Source: Micromonospora sp. NBC_00389 (GTDB lineage: Bacteria > Actinomycetota > Actinomycetes > Mycobacteriales > Micromonosporaceae). Taken from it: a stretch of 64,000 nt of DNA. The notes beneath the pieces are model-generated. The model was not told where the DNA came from. It searched no databases and saw nothing but the letters and a program-made list of their open reading frames with translations. Made by a program: the position numbers and the translations under genes. Shown piece by piece: positions 8,304 through 17,499 of the stretch (its first letter is position 1; each line of letters starts with the position of its first letter). The stretch is taken from NCBI RefSeq assembly GCF_036059255.1, contig NZ_CP107947.1, positions 3,286,001 to 3,350,000 of the forward strand, given 5' to 3'.

Positions 8304-9707
8304 ATGACGGCTGGCTACGGTTCGGGGGACGGGCGAGCGGCGGGCGCCGAGCCTGACGGCGCGGGTGGAACGATGCCCGGGGCCGAACGGCCGGGACCGT
8401 TGCCACCGCGCATCGAGCCGTACCCCGGGTCGCCCTTCTCCGCCACCCCGACCGGCGGTACCGATCCGTCCCTGACCGTCCCGGCTCCCCGCACCGGCTG
8501 GGCCGCTCCACCCAACAACGGGCAGTGGGGCTCCGCGCCGGCTCCGCACGGCACCACCCCGGGCACTGCCCCGGCCGCGCACTACGGCACCGCTTCTGTG
8601 GCACCCCCGGGCACGTCGCCGACGCCGTACGGCACGACGCCGGCCGGCCCGTACGGCGGAGCCACCCCGGGCGCCGCCCCGACCTACGGCACGAGCGCAC
8701 CACCGTCGGCCACCGGCGCCGTCGGCTATCCGCCGGCCGTCGGGCCGAGCGTCCCCGGAGCGCCCGGACAGGGCCTCCCCGGGGCGCCCGGGCCGAGCTT
8801 CCCGGGCGGCGGGTACCCACCGCTCGGCGACCCGGCCAGCGCCCCGCCGTTCGCCACCGCGGGTTACCCGGGTGGTCCCGCGCAGCCCGGCTGGCCGGGT
8901 GCCGCCCCGCCGCCGGCCGCCCGGCCCAGCCGCCGTCGCTGGCCGGTCCTGCTCGCCACGCTGACCGTCGTGGTGCTGGCCCTGGTGGCCGGGTTACAGG
9001 CGTACCAGCTCGATCGGCTCGGCGATCGGCTCAGCGACACCGACCAGCGCCTGGCGCAGGCCCAGGACGGCGACGGCACCCGCCTCGACGACCTGGAGAA
9101 GCGCGCGGAGGCACTGGAGAAGCAGGCCGGTGCCGCGTTCAACCCGGAGGCGGTGGCCAGCGCGGTGCTGCCCAGTGTGTTCCGGGTCCGGGCCGGTCAG
9201 TTCACCGGCAGCGCGTTCGCGGTCGGTAAGCCGGCCACCGGTGGCGGGACCAACCTGTTCACCAACTTCCACGTCGTCGAGGCCGTCTGGGACGGTGGCG
9301 GACGCCAGGTCTTCCTGGAGCGCACCGACCAGCGCTTCCCGGCCACCATCGTCAAGGTCGACAAGACCAACGATGTGGCGCAGCTGCGTGCCAGCGGCAA
9401 GTTCACCGGCCTGGTCACCGCGTCCGCCGCGGTGAAGTCCGGCCAGCAGATCGTCGTCGTCGGCGCTCCGCTCGGCCTGGAGGACAGCGTCACGACCGGT
9501 GTGGTGAGCGCGCTGCGCGACGCTCAGGGCAGCTCCGGGCCGGCCATCCAGTTCGATGCCCCGATCAACCCGGGTAACTCCGGCGGGCCGGTGGTCAACG
9601 GCAGCAAGCAGGTGGTCGGCATCGCCACCGCCAAGGCTCGCGACGCCGAGGGCATCGGGCTGGCCGTACCGATCAAGGTCGCCTGCGACGGTTTCAAGAT
9701 CTGCTGA
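8304..9707 (+). CDS. Membrane-anchored trypsin-like (HtrA-type) serine protease
   Basis: A 467-residue protein: a Pro/Gly-rich cytoplasmic tail (1-210), one membrane helix (about 213-232), a short coiled coil (about 233-275), then an S1C protease domain outside the membrane. The triad is visible: His323 in TNFHVVE, Asp357 in KTNDVAQ, Ser426 in NPGNSGGPV. No PDZ domain follows, unlike classical DegP. Codon 231 is TTA (8994-8996), very rare in this GC-rich genome, so translation may depend on the developmental bldA-type leucyl tRNA. Likely role is envelope protein quality control or signal cleavage. A GGAAGG precedes the ATG. Confidence 0.88.
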   Translation: MTAGYGSGDGRAAGAEPDGAGGTMPGAERPGPLPPRIEPYPGSPFSATPTGGTDPSLTVPAPRTGWAAPPNNGQWGSAPAPHGTTPGTAPAAHYGTASVAPPGTSPTPYGTTPAGPYGGATPGAAPTYGTSAPPSATGAVGYPPAVGPSVPGAPGQGLPGAPGPSFPGGGYPPLGDPASAPPFATAGYPGGPAQPGWPGAAPPPAARPSRRRWPVLLATLTVVVLALVAGLQAYQLDRLGDRLSDTDQRLAQAQDGDGTRLDDLEKRAEALEKQAGAAFNPEAVASAVLPSVFRVRAGQFTGSAFAVGKPATGGGTNLFTNFHVVEAVWDGGGRQVFLERTDQRFPATIVKVDKTNDVAQLRASGKFTGLVTASAAVKSGQQIVVVGAPLGLEDSVTTGVVSALRDAQGSSGPAIQFDAPINPGNSGGPVVNGSKQVVGIATAKARDAEGIGLAVPIKVACDGFKIC

Positions 9708-9867
9708 ACCGGTGGCCCGGCCACGTCGCCGGGTCGCTCTCGTCATCCAGGGCCACCGCCGGCCCTCTCCGATCCCGCCCAGGTCCCCGGACCCGGCCGA
9801 ATCTCGCCGCTGCACCCCGGTCCGTCGCGCCTACCGGCGCGGGACCAGCTCACCTGGAGGAATAACG

Positions 9868-11061
9868 ATGTCCCAGCCACCGACCGGGCCGGAAGGTTTC
9901 CCGACGCCGTCGGCCGGCCCGGATCAGCCGCCGTCCGCCGCCGACCAGACCGTGTCGTACGCCGCCGGCCCGCGCGCCGCCGGCCCGACCGTGCCGCACC
10001 CGACCGTGCCGCACCCAGCCGTGCCGCAGCCGACTGCCGCCGACCCGACCGCGCGATACCAGGCCGGTCAGCCCGCGCCGCAGCAGCAGCCGTACGCGCC
10101 GGTCCAGCCCACGCCGCAGCAGTACGCCCCCGGGCAGGCCACGCCGCAGCAGTACGCCTCCGGGCAGGCCACGCCGCAGTACGGCACCGCCCAGCCCGTA
10201 CCGCCGCAGTACGGCGTCCCGCAGGCCGCACCCACCTACCCGGCGAGCGCCCCGCCGTACGCCGGACAGGTCTCCGCGCCGCCGCACGGACAGCCGATGT
10301 CGGCGCCGCCGGTCTCCGGTTCAACGTACGGGCAGCCGATGTCCGCGCCGCCGGTCTCCGGTCCGGCGTACGGCCAGCCGATGTCGGCGCCGCCGGTTTC
10401 TGGTCCGGCGTACGGGCAGCCGATGTCCGCGCCGCCGGTCTCCGGTCCGGCGTACGGCCAGCCGATGTCGGCGCCGCCGGTTTCTGGTCCGGCGTACGGG
10501 CAGCCGATGTCGGCGCCGCCGGTTTCCGGTCCGGCGTATGGGCAGCCGATGTCGGCGCCGCCGGTTTCTGGTCCGGCGTATGGGCAGCCGATGTCCGCGC
10601 CGCCCGGAATGGCACCGCCGTACGGCCCGGCCGGGGCACCGGCGGGCGGCCGGGGTCGCGCGGTACTGGTGCTGGCCCTGGTGGCCGCGCTGCTCTTCGT
10701 CGTCAGTGGGGTGATGACCGGTCTGTACGTGACCAAGAACGGTGAGCTGAACCGCACGGAGAAGCGGCTCACCGGTCAGGTCAGCGAGCGGGACGGCACC
10801 ATCGCGGCCAACACCACGGAGATCACCAAGCTCAAGTCCGACCTGCAGACCATGCAGGACAAGCTCGACAACACCGAGCAGGACCTGACCGGGACCCGCA
10901 ACGACCGCGACGAGCAGGCCCGGCAGAAGAAGGTCATCGCCAGCTGCCTGGACAAGCTGACCACCGCGCTCGGTGCGGCGGCGGCCGGCAACAAGAGCGC
11001 CTACGACGCGGCGATGAAGGGCCTGGACAAGGTCTGCGACGAGGCGGAGAACTACCTCTGA
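9868..11061 (+). CDS. Repeat-rich single-pass membrane coiled-coil protein
   Basis: A 397-residue protein of unknown function. Residues 1-140 are Pro/Gln/Ala-rich. Residues 142-246 consist of 14-residue repeats (GQPMSAPPVSGPAY) encoded by near-identical 42-base units. One membrane helix (about 266-290) follows, then a coiled coil (about 295-355) and a small C-terminal domain with two cysteines (Cys362 and Cys391). The ATG at 9868 has a strong TGGAGG 8 bases upstream; the frame is open further upstream but overlaps the protease gene. The layout resembles the preceding protease without its catalytic domain, so the two may act at the same membrane site; this is inference. Confidence 0.8.
   Translation: MSQPPTGPEGFPTPSAGPDQPPSAADQTVSYAAGPRAAGPTVPHPTVPHPAVPQPTAADPTARYQAGQPAPQQQPYAPVQPTPQQYAPGQATPQQYASGQATPQYGTAQPVPPQYGVPQAAPTYPASAPPYAGQVSAPPHGQPMSAPPVSGSTYGQPMSAPPVSGPAYGQPMSAPPVSGPAYGQPMSAPPVSGPAYGQPMSAPPVSGPAYGQPMSAPPVSGPAYGQPMSAPPVSGPAYGQPMSAPPGMAPPYGPAGAPAGGRGRAVLVLALVAALLFVVSGVMTGLYVTKNGELNRTEKRLTGQVSERDGTIAANTTEITKLKSDLQTMQDKLDNTEQDLTGTRNDRDEQARQKKVIASCLDKLTTALGAAAAGNKSAYDAAMKGLDKVCDEAENYL
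10291..10604 (+). repeat. 42-bp tandem repeat array (7 full copies plus part)
   Basis: Units start at 10291, 10333, 10375, 10417, 10459, 10501 and 10543, with a partial eighth copy at 10585-10604. Each encodes 14 residues, so copy-number change keeps the frame. Copies differ mainly at a few third positions, and the alternation of variants suggests recent duplication of a two-unit block. Confidence 0.95.
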
Positions 11062-11080
11062 CAGCCGCACCAACCTGGTC

Positions 11081-11149
11081 GATCATGGGGTTGTGGTGCC
11101 CTGCGAATGCCGCAGTGAGGGGCATCCCGCCCACCACGACCCCATGATC
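11081..11149. repeat. GATCATG-capped intergenic palindrome B
   Basis: An 18-bp inverted repeat (GATCATGGGGTTGTGGTG at 11081-11098, its complement with one G-T pair at 11132-11149) with a smaller CTGCG/CGCAG hairpin inside (11101-11115). It sits 20 bases after the stop of the coiled-coil protein gene and before the converging DUF3000 gene, so it may terminate transcription from both. It shares the GGTCGATCATG outer edge with palindrome A at 6686-6739. Confidence 0.75.
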
Positions 11150-11183
11150 GGCCCGGAGGTGGTGGGTGGCGGCTGCCTGCGGC

Positions 11184-11756
11184 TCAGGCCGCGCCGGCGG
11201 GGCGGCGGTCGGACAGGGCCGTCACCCCGGGCGGGGGCAGCCCTGCCGTGGAGGCGAGCAGCGCGCACCAGCCGAGCAGGTGCGGGGTCAGGTCGTCGTC
11301 GACCGGCGTCCAGGAGGCGCGGATCTCGATGTCACCGGCGGTCGGCGGGCCGGCCAGGTCGCCGAACCGGGTCGACATGGTCTGGGTGACCGTCCCCCCG
11401 ATCGCCCGGTGGCCGGCGTCGTGGGCGTCCAGCGCGTCGGTCAGCCAGGTCCAGCCGACCCCGGGCAGCAGCGGGTCGGCGGCCAGGTCGACCTCCAACT
11501 CGGCGGTCACGTAGGTGACCAGTCGCAGGGTGCCCTGCCACGCCTCGTGCCCGACCGGGTCGTGCAGCAGGATCAGCCGGCCGGTGGCCACCTCGTCGCC
11601 GTCGCGCAGCACCGTCGCGGAGAGCGCGAACGCGTACGGGGCCAGCCGCTGGGGAGCGCCGACCTCCTCCAGCGTGATCTCCGGCCGGGGCGCCGCCGCC
11701 CGCAGCCCGGCGACCGCGCGGGCGAAGGTCTCCGGGAGCGCGATCGGGGGGGCCAT
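11184..11756 (-). CDS. DUF3000 family protein
   Basis: A 190-residue soluble protein matching, from memory, the actinobacterial DUF3000 family: FARAVAGLR near the N-terminus, then alternating strand-like segments and [14 protein letters not shown]. Function is unknown. In streptomycetes this family is encoded beside hemE, as here, where it diverges from hemE with about 200 bases between them. The conserved neighbourhood suggests, but does not prove, a link with heme synthesis. Confidence 0.8.
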   Translation of the reverse strand: MAPPIALPETFARAVAGLRAAAPRPEITLEEVGAPQRLAPYAFALSATVLRDGDEVATGRLILLHDPVGHEAWQGTLRLVTYVTAELEVDLAADPLLPGVGWTWLTDALDAHDAGHRAIGGTVTQTMSTRFGDLAGPPTAGDIEIRASWTPVDDDLTPHLLGWCALLASTAGLPPPGVTALSDRRPAGAA

Positions 11757-11953
11757 GCCGGCAGCCTATGCCGCCGCCCGCCCACCCGCTTCGGCGGCGC
11801 GCCGACGCCCGATCCGGCCGCCGTTCCCGTTCGCTGGTCCCAGCCATCCCGGCCCGCGATCCGAGCCGCTCGGCCCGCCGCGCGATGTCAGCAACGTGTT
11901 CTTCCTTTCACCCCAGGCGGGGAGAGGGTGGGGGCCGTGGCACGATTGCGGCG

Positions 11954-13051
11954 ATGAGCACGGACACCACGGGCACTGCCGCCCGAGACGGAGAACAGCG
12001 CGCCGGCGGACCGGCCGACTCGCCCTTCATTCGGGCCTGCCGGCGGCGGCCCGGCCCGCACACCCCGGTCTGGTTCATGCGCCAGGCTGGCCGCTCACTG
12101 CCGGAGTACCGGGAGATCCGGGCGAGCGTGCCGATGCTGGAATCCTGCCGTCGCCCTGAGCTGGTCACCGAGATCACCCTCCAGCCGGTACGCCGGCACG
12201 GGGTGGACGCGGCCATCCTGTTCAGCGACATCGTGGTGCCGGTCGCCGCGGCCGGGGTCGACCTGGACATCGTGCCGGGCACCGGCCCGGTGGTCGCCGA
12301 GCCGATCCGCACCGCCGCCGACGTGGAGCGGGTTCGCCCGATCACCCGCGACGACGTGCCGTACGTGGACGAGGCCGTCCGGCAACTCGTGATCGAGCTG
12401 GGCGACACCCCGCTGATCGGCTTCGCCGGCGCGCCGTTCACCCTGGCCAGCTACCTGGTCGAGGGGGGTCCGTCACGGACCCACGCCAAGACCAAGGCCA
12501 TGATGTACGGCGATCCGGAGCTGTGGCACGCGCTCTGCGGCCGGCTGGCCGAGGTGACTCTGGCCTTCCTCCGGGTGCAGATCGAGGCCGGGGTCTCCGC
12601 CGTGCAACTGTTCGACTCGTGGGCCGGTGCGCTCTCCGAGGCCGACTACCGGCGCTACGTGCTGCCGCACTCGACGGCCGTGCTGAGCGGGCTGGTCGAC
12701 GCCGGGGTGCCGCGGATCCACTTCGGGGTTGGCACCGCTGAGCTGCTCGGCGCGATGGGCGAGGCCGGCGCGGACGTCGTCGGCGTCGACTGGCGGACCC
12801 CGCTGGACGTGGCCACCGGCCGGATCGGCCCGGACAAGGCGGTGCAGGGCAACCTGGACCCGGCCGTGCTGTTCGCGCCGTGGCCGGTCGTGGAGACCGA
12901 GGTACGCCGGATTCTGGACCAGGGCAGGGCGGCCCCCGGGCACGTGTTCAACCTCGGCCACGGGGTGCTGCCGGAGACCGACCCCGACGTGCTGACGCGG
13001 GTGGTGGCGCTGGTGCACGAGCTGTCCAGCCGCCGGACCGACCAGGGCTGA
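11954..13051 (+). CDS. hemE: Uroporphyrinogen decarboxylase
   Basis: A 365-residue HemE that removes four carboxyl groups from uroporphyrinogen III to give coproporphyrinogen III. Family hallmarks are the N-terminal [12 protein letters not shown] (substrate-binding arginines), [12 protein letters not shown], and LFDSWAGAL. The ATG at 11954 gives a normal length; the 62 upstream codons in frame look like intergenic sequence. It heads a compact operon with hemG (6-base gap) and hemQ (overlap). Confidence 0.95.
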   Translation: MSTDTTGTAARDGEQRAGGPADSPFIRACRRRPGPHTPVWFMRQAGRSLPEYREIRASVPMLESCRRPELVTEITLQPVRRHGVDAAILFSDIVVPVAAAGVDLDIVPGTGPVVAEPIRTAADVERVRPITRDDVPYVDEAVRQLVIELGDTPLIGFAGAPFTLASYLVEGGPSRTHAKTKAMMYGDPELWHALCGRLAEVTLAFLRVQIEAGVSAVQLFDSWAGALSEADYRRYVLPHSTAVLSGLVDAGVPRIHFGVGTAELLGAMGEAGADVVGVDWRTPLDVATGRIGPDKAVQGNLDPAVLFAPWPVVETEVRRILDQGRAAPGHVFNLGHGVLPETDPDVLTRVVALVHELSSRRTDQG

Positions 13052-13057
13052 CACGCG

Positions 13058-14467
13058 ATGCGGCAGCCTTGGCGGGTGGCGGTGGTCGGCGGCGGAATCG
13101 CCGGGCTGGCCGCCGCGGCCCGGTTGCGCGAGAGCGCCCCGGCCGGCACCGAGATCTTGGTGTACGAGCAGTCCGGCGCGCTGGGCGGCAAGCTGCGTAC
13201 CGGCGAGCTGGCCGGCCAGCCGGTGGAGTTCGGCGCCGAGTCGTTCCTGATGCGCGACCCGACCGGTGCCGAGTCCGCCGCGGTGGCCCTGATCCGCCGG
13301 CTCGGAATGGCCGAGGAGATCGTGCACCCCACGGTCGGGCAGGCCGCGTTGGTCGTCGACGGGGGGCTGCGCCCTGTCCCGGGCGGCACGCTGGTGGGCG
13401 TACCCGGGGATCTGGACAAGGTGGCCGCGGTCGCCCGCCCGGCCGCGGACGCCGACACCGACGGCGGCCGACCGCTGGTCGCACCGGACGTGGACGTCTC
13501 GGTGGGTGCGCTGGTCCGCTCCCGCTTCGGCGACGAGGTGGTCGACCGGCTGGTCGACCCGATGCTGGGCGGCGTGTATGCCGGCCGCGCCGACAACCTC
13601 TCCCTGGTCACCACCATGCCGGCGCTGGCCCGCGCGGCCCGGGTGGAGCACACCCTGGTGGGCGCGGTCCGGGCGGCGCAGGCCGCGTCGCCGCGCGCCC
13701 CCGGCGTCCCGGTCTTCGGCACTCTGGCCAACGGGCTGAGCAGCCTGGTCGAGGCGGCGGCGACGGCCAGCGGCGCGACGGTTCGGCGGGACGCCGCGGT
13801 CCGCGAGCTGACCCCGACCGACACGGGCTGGCGGCTCACGGTCGGCCCGACCCGGGACCCGGAGCTGGTCGAGGTGGACGCCGTGGTGCTGGCGGTACCG
13901 GCCCGGCCGGCGGCCCGCCTGCTCGCCGGCCCCGCCCCGGTGGTCGCCGCAGGCGTCGGCGAGTTGGACTACGCCAGCGTCGCGCTGGTCACCCTGGCGC
14001 TGCCGCAGCCACGGCTGCCCGAGCTGTCCGGCTTCCTGGTGCCGAGCACCGAGGGCCTGCTGATCAAGGCGGCCACCTTCTTCACCACCAAGTGGGGGCA
14101 CCTGCGCCGGCCGGACGGGCTGGCGCTGGTGCGTGCCTCGGTGGGTCGGTACGGCGAGGAGGCGCATCTCCAGCGCCCCGACGCGGACCTGGCCGCCACC
14201 GTGCATCGGGAGCTCTCGGCGGTGCTCGGCACCCCGCTGCCCGCCCCGGTCGACGGGCACGTGCAGCGGTGGGGCGGGGCGCTGCCCCAGTACACCCCGG
14301 GGCACGCCGACCGGGTCGCCGCCGCGCGGACGGCGTTGCGGGCCGCGCACCCCACCCTCGTCCTCGCCGGCGCCGGCTACGACGGGGTCGGCATACCGGT
14401 CTGCGTCCGCTCCGGCGAGACGGCGGCCGACGAGATCATCACAGCACTGGGAGGATCGGCGAGATGA
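13058..14467 (+). CDS. hemG: Coproporphyrinogen III / protoporphyrinogen oxidase (HemY type)
   Basis: A 469-residue FAD enzyme. The N-terminal dinucleotide-binding motif [17 protein letters not shown] and the GGKL segment are typical of the HemG/HemY oxidase family, and the C-terminal [17 protein letters not shown] segment matches the second FAD-contact region. In actinobacteria that also have HemQ, this enzyme oxidises coproporphyrinogen III to coproporphyrin III rather than making protoporphyrin (established for the coproporphyrin-dependent route). It overlaps hemQ by ATGA, which supports that assignment. The symbol hemY or cgoX is equally used. Confidence 0.92.
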   Translation: MRQPWRVAVVGGGIAGLAAAARLRESAPAGTEILVYEQSGALGGKLRTGELAGQPVEFGAESFLMRDPTGAESAAVALIRRLGMAEEIVHPTVGQAALVVDGGLRPVPGGTLVGVPGDLDKVAAVARPAADADTDGGRPLVAPDVDVSVGALVRSRFGDEVVDRLVDPMLGGVYAGRADNLSLVTTMPALARAARVEHTLVGAVRAAQAASPRAPGVPVFGTLANGLSSLVEAAATASGATVRRDAAVRELTPTDTGWRLTVGPTRDPELVEVDAVVLAVPARPAARLLAGPAPVVAAGVGELDYASVALVTLALPQPRLPELSGFLVPSTEGLLIKAATFFTTKWGHLRRPDGLALVRASVGRYGEEAHLQRPDADLAATVHRELSAVLGTPLPAPVDGHVQRWGGALPQYTPGHADRVAAARTALRAAHPTLVLAGAGYDGVGIPVCVRSGETAADEIITALGGSAR

Positions 14468-15165
14468 CCGAGCAGACCAACGCGGCCCGGTTGCGGGAGC
14501 TGAACGACAGCATCCGCTACACCATGTGGTCGGTGTTCCGAGCCAGCGCACCGTTGCCGTCGCTGCGAGACAACGTCACCGGCGAGGTCGAGTCCCTCTT
14601 CGAGGAGCTGGCCGGCAAGGACGTGGTGATCCGGGGCGTGTACGACGTATCCGGGCTGCGCGCCGACGCGGACGTGATGATCTGGTGGCACTCCGCCTCC
14701 AGCGACGCGCTGCAGGACGCGTACCTGCGGTTCCGCCGCACCACCCTGGGCCGGGCGCTCACCCCGGTCTGGTCGCAGATGGCGCTGCACCGGCCGGCGG
14801 AGTTCAACAAGAGCCACATCCCGGCGTTCCTGGGCGGCGAGGAGGCCCGCCCCTACATCTGCGTGTACCCGTTCGTCCGCTCCTACGAGTGGTACCTGCT
14901 GCCGGACGCCGAGCGGCGCGAGATGCTGGCCGAGCACGGGAAGATGGCTCGCGGCTACCCGGACGTGCGGGCCAACACGGTCGCCTCGTTCGCGCTGGGC
15001 GACTACGAGTGGATGCTCGCCTTCGAGGCCGACGAGCTGCACCGGATCGTCGACCTGATGCGCGACCTCCGCGCCTCCGGCGCCCGCCGCCACGTCCGCG
15101 AGGAAGTCCCCTTCTACACCGGCCGCCGCCGCTCGATCGCCGAGATCGTCGACTGCCTGGTCTGA
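14464..15165 (+). CDS. hemQ: Coproheme decarboxylase (chlorite dismutase-like HemQ)
   Basis: A 233-residue HemQ/ChdC that oxidatively decarboxylates coproheme to heme b with peroxide, the last step of the route used by Gram-positives. The expected residues are present at Tyr135 ([10 protein letters not shown]), His118 (KSHIP) and His158 (AEHGK), the same numbers I recall for the Corynebacterium diphtheriae enzyme (catalytic Tyr, distal His, heme-ligating His). The start overlaps the hemG stop by ATGA. No ferrochelatase gene (coproporphyrin III step) is in the window. Confidence 0.95.
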   Translation: MTEQTNAARLRELNDSIRYTMWSVFRASAPLPSLRDNVTGEVESLFEELAGKDVVIRGVYDVSGLRADADVMIWWHSASSDALQDAYLRFRRTTLGRALTPVWSQMALHRPAEFNKSHIPAFLGGEEARPYICVYPFVRSYEWYLLPDAERREMLAEHGKMARGYPDVRANTVASFALGDYEWMLAFEADELHRIVDLMRDLRASGARRHVREEVPFYTGRRRSIAEIVDCLV

Positions 15166-15182
15166 TCCCCGCCGGGCGCGGG

Positions 15183-15671
15183 TCAGAGCGGGCGGAGCAT
15201 GACCTGTTCGCGGCGTACGCCGTCGGACAGGAGGTCGCCGAGTTCGTCGGTGCGGCCGAAGCCGGCGCGCACGTAGAGGGCCTTCGCCGCCGCGTTGTCC
15301 GGCATGACGCTGAGGCGTAGCCGGTCGGCGCCGCTCTCGCGGGCCCAGTCCGCCACCGCGTCCACCAGGAGGTGGCCGACCTTCCGACCGCGCGCCTCGG
15401 GGTGCACCCACATCGAGATCAGCTCCATGACGAGCGGGTCTGGCGTGGGTACGCCGCTGGCCATCCCGACCGGCCGTCCGCCCAGGACGGCCACGAGGTT
15501 GTGCGAGCCGGGGATGGTCAGCCGGTCGCGCCAGCGCTCCGCACGGTCGCCGTCGCCCTGCCAGTCGGCCAGCCGGGAGCCGAACGCGTCCGGCGCCTCG
15601 GTGAGGGCGGCCAGCCGCAGCTCGCGCCAGGTCGGCCAGTCGTCGGGGGTGAGCACCCTTGTCTCGATCAT
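15183..15671 (-). CDS. GNAT-family N-acetyltransferase
   Basis: A 162-residue acetyltransferase with the acetyl-CoA-binding pattern HPEARGRKVGHLLVD and a C-terminal NAAAKALYVRAGF segment. The substrate is unknown. I start it at the ATG at 15671 (MIETRVLTPDDW); a longer frame would begin at 15734, inside the stem of the terminator of the upstream gene, which is unlikely. It converges on hemQ with only 17 bases between. Confidence 0.85.
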   Translation of the reverse strand: MIETRVLTPDDWPTWRELRLAALTEAPDAFGSRLADWQGDGDRAERWRDRLTIPGSHNLVAVLGGRPVGMASGVPTPDPLVMELISMWVHPEARGRKVGHLLVDAVADWARESGADRLRLSVMPDNAAAKALYVRAGFGRTDELGDLLSDGVRREQVMLRPL

Positions 15672-15722
15672 GTGGGGATCGTGCCGGGGGCCGGCGTCCC
15701 GCACCACCGGATTTCCCGCCGG

Positions 15723-15756
15723 CCGGCGCCGCACCCCCGCGCGGGTGCGGCGCCGG
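15723..15756 (-). terminator. Hairpin terminator of the CBM2 LPMO gene
   Basis: A perfect 14-bp GC stem (left arm 15723-15736, right arm 15743-15756) with a 6-base loop begins 6 bases past the stop of the LPMO gene. It isolates that gene from the acetyltransferase gene downstream. Confidence 0.8.
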
Positions 15757-15762
15757 TCGGGG

Positions 15763-16863
15763 TCAACTGGTCGTCGTGCAGGAGACCAGTGGGGCGGGGT
15801 TGCTGCCGTTCCACGAGCCGAGCAGACCGAAGGTGGTGCTCGCTCCGGCGGCGAGAGTGCCGTTGTAGCCGACGTTGCGGGCGGTGACCAGCGTGCCGCT
15901 GGTGTTGATGGTGGTGTTCCACGACGAGCTGACCTGCTGGCCGTTGGCGTAGTTCCAGCTCACCGACCAGCCCTGGGTGGGTGAGCCGCCCGCGGTCACC
16001 CGGACCTCGGCCTGGAAGCCGCCGGCCCACTGGCCGGTGACCTGGTACGTCGCCGTGCAGGCCCCGGCCGGCGGCGGAGTGGTCGGCGGAGGCGTGGTGG
16101 GCGGGGGAGTGGTGGGCGGCGGGGTGGTGGGCGGCGGGGTGGTGGGCGGCGGGGTGCCCGTTCCGCCGGAGAAGTCGACGTCGCTGCACAGGTAGTACGA
16201 CTGGTCCAGGTGGCTGGCCTGCCAGATGGTGTAGACGATGTGCCGACCGGTGCGGCCCGGCGCGTTGGCCGGGATCTCGATGGAGACGCCGCCGGTCTCC
16301 TGCTTCCACTGCGACGCCGGGGTGTTGCCGATCTGGCCGGTCAACTCCAGGTCGTCCCAGCCGAGCGGCTCGGTCAGCGGGTTGAAGCCCTGCCGGGTCA
16401 CGTACACCCGGATGTAGTCGGCGCCGTGGCTGGCCTGGTCGAAGAAGCGGACCCGGAAGTTGCTCGACACCGCGGTGGTCTTCCAGGCGCCGACGGTGTC
16501 CAGGGCGTTGTAGCGGCCGCTGGACGTGCGCCCGCCGCTGCACAGTTGCCCGTTGGGGATGGCGCCCTGATGGTTGCCGGCCACACCCTCGCGGAACAGG
16601 CCGTTCCAGTTCCACATGGCGTTCGGGTCGGCCTGCCAGGCCTGCCAGCACATCGGGTCCTCGGTGGCCATCCGGGGATTCTGGAAGTCGCTGCCCCAGC
16701 GTTGCCAGCAGCCGTAGTTGCGCGAGGCCGGGTCGACGACCGAGCCGTGCGCCGAGGCGGGGCGGACCAGCGCGGTGGTCAGTGCGGTGGACAGCAGGAG
16801 CGTGGCGGCCGCCGCGATGGCGAGCAGCCAGAGCATGCGTGGTGATCGGACGAGAGTGGACAT
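15763..16863 (-). CDS. Secreted AA10 lytic polysaccharide monooxygenase with CBM2
   Basis: A 366-residue copper enzyme that oxidatively breaks cellulose and possibly chitin chains. A signal peptide ends at PASA, leaving His39 as the mature N-terminus, the first copper-brace ligand (HGSVVDPASRNYGCW). The second ligand is His146 in QASHGADY. After the catalytic domain (39-231) comes a linker of PPPTT repeats (about 235-265) and a C-terminal cellulose-binding CBM2 (about 267-366) with the spaced tryptophans of that family. It resembles the Streptomyces LPMO10B type from memory. It is a single-gene unit with its own terminator. Confidence 0.94.
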   Translation of the reverse strand: MSTLVRSPRMLWLLAIAAAATLLLSTALTTALVRPASAHGSVVDPASRNYGCWQRWGSDFQNPRMATEDPMCWQAWQADPNAMWNWNGLFREGVAGNHQGAIPNGQLCSGGRTSSGRYNALDTVGAWKTTAVSSNFRVRFFDQASHGADYIRVYVTRQGFNPLTEPLGWDDLELTGQIGNTPASQWKQETGGVSIEIPANAPGRTGRHIVYTIWQASHLDQSYYLCSDVDFSGGTGTPPPTTPPPTTPPPTTPPPTTPPPTTPPPAGACTATYQVTGQWAGGFQAEVRVTAGGSPTQGWSVSWNYANGQQVSSSWNTTINTSGTLVTARNVGYNGTLAAGASTTFGLLGSWNGSNPAPLVSCTTTS

Positions 16864-16981
16864 GGAGCCCCCGGGGGGATGAGGTCGGACGACGACACCC
16901 GGACTGCCGGGAGATGCCCGCTCCCGTGCCTACTCGCAGGCTCCCGCGATGGCTCTACCCGGCACGATGCCAGGCAGATCG

Positions 16982-17437
16982 TCAGACGTCAATGGCTTCG
17001 CGGCGCATCGGGGTGTGCGGGATGCCGTCCTCGACGTACTCCGGGCCGCTGACCGCGAAGCCGTGCCGGGTGTAGAAGGCGACCAGGTGCGACTGCGCGT
17101 CCAGCACGCAGGCCCGGTTGCCCACCACCTCCAGCGCCGTGGCCATCAGCCGGCCGGCGTGGCCACCGCCGCGCGCCGCCGGGGCCACCACCACCCGACC
17201 GATCCGGGCGGTGCCGTCCGGGTCGGCCAGGATTCGCAGGTACGCCAGCGGCGCGCCGCCGTCGGTCAGCCAGAGGTGGCGGGTGCCCGGTTCCACGTCC
17301 CGCCCGTCCAGCTCCGGGTACGGGCAGTGCTGCTCCACCACGAACACGTCGATGCGCAGCTTGAGCAGGTCGTGGAAGGTGCGGGCGTTCAGGTCGGCGA
17401 ACGAGGCCGTCCGGACCTCGGTGGTCTGCTGGGGCAC
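16982..17437 (-). CDS. ElaA-type GNAT acetyltransferase
   Basis: A 151-residue protein with the ElaA signature: an N-terminal LLKLRIDVFVVEQHCPYPEL stretch, DGRDVEPGTRHLWL, then the acetyl-CoA loop VVVAPAARGGGHAGRLM and VAFYTRHGF. The substrate of ElaA is not known. The frame stays open far upstream, so the start must be chosen: the GTG at 17437 gives the family's usual length and leaves a normal gap to the EamA gene. Confidence 0.85.
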   Translation of the reverse strand: MPQQTTEVRTASFADLNARTFHDLLKLRIDVFVVEQHCPYPELDGRDVEPGTRHLWLTDGGAPLAYLRILADPDGTARIGRVVVAPAARGGGHAGRLMATALEVVGNRACVLDAQSHLVAFYTRHGFAVSGPEYVEDGIPHTPMRREAIDV

Positions 17438-17499
17438 GCACCGATGGTAGGCCGTCCGGCCGGGCGGGTTCCGGTGCGTCCCCGCCCGGCCGGGCCGGG

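Noticed and set aside
10291..10604. 42-bp repeats considered as a CRISPR array
   Set aside because: Units are contiguous without spacers and lie in frame inside a protein gene.
12473..14551. 692-codon minus-strand frame opposite hemE-hemG
   Set aside because: It crosses two recognised enzyme genes and its translation is low-complexity Arg/Gly/His sequence.
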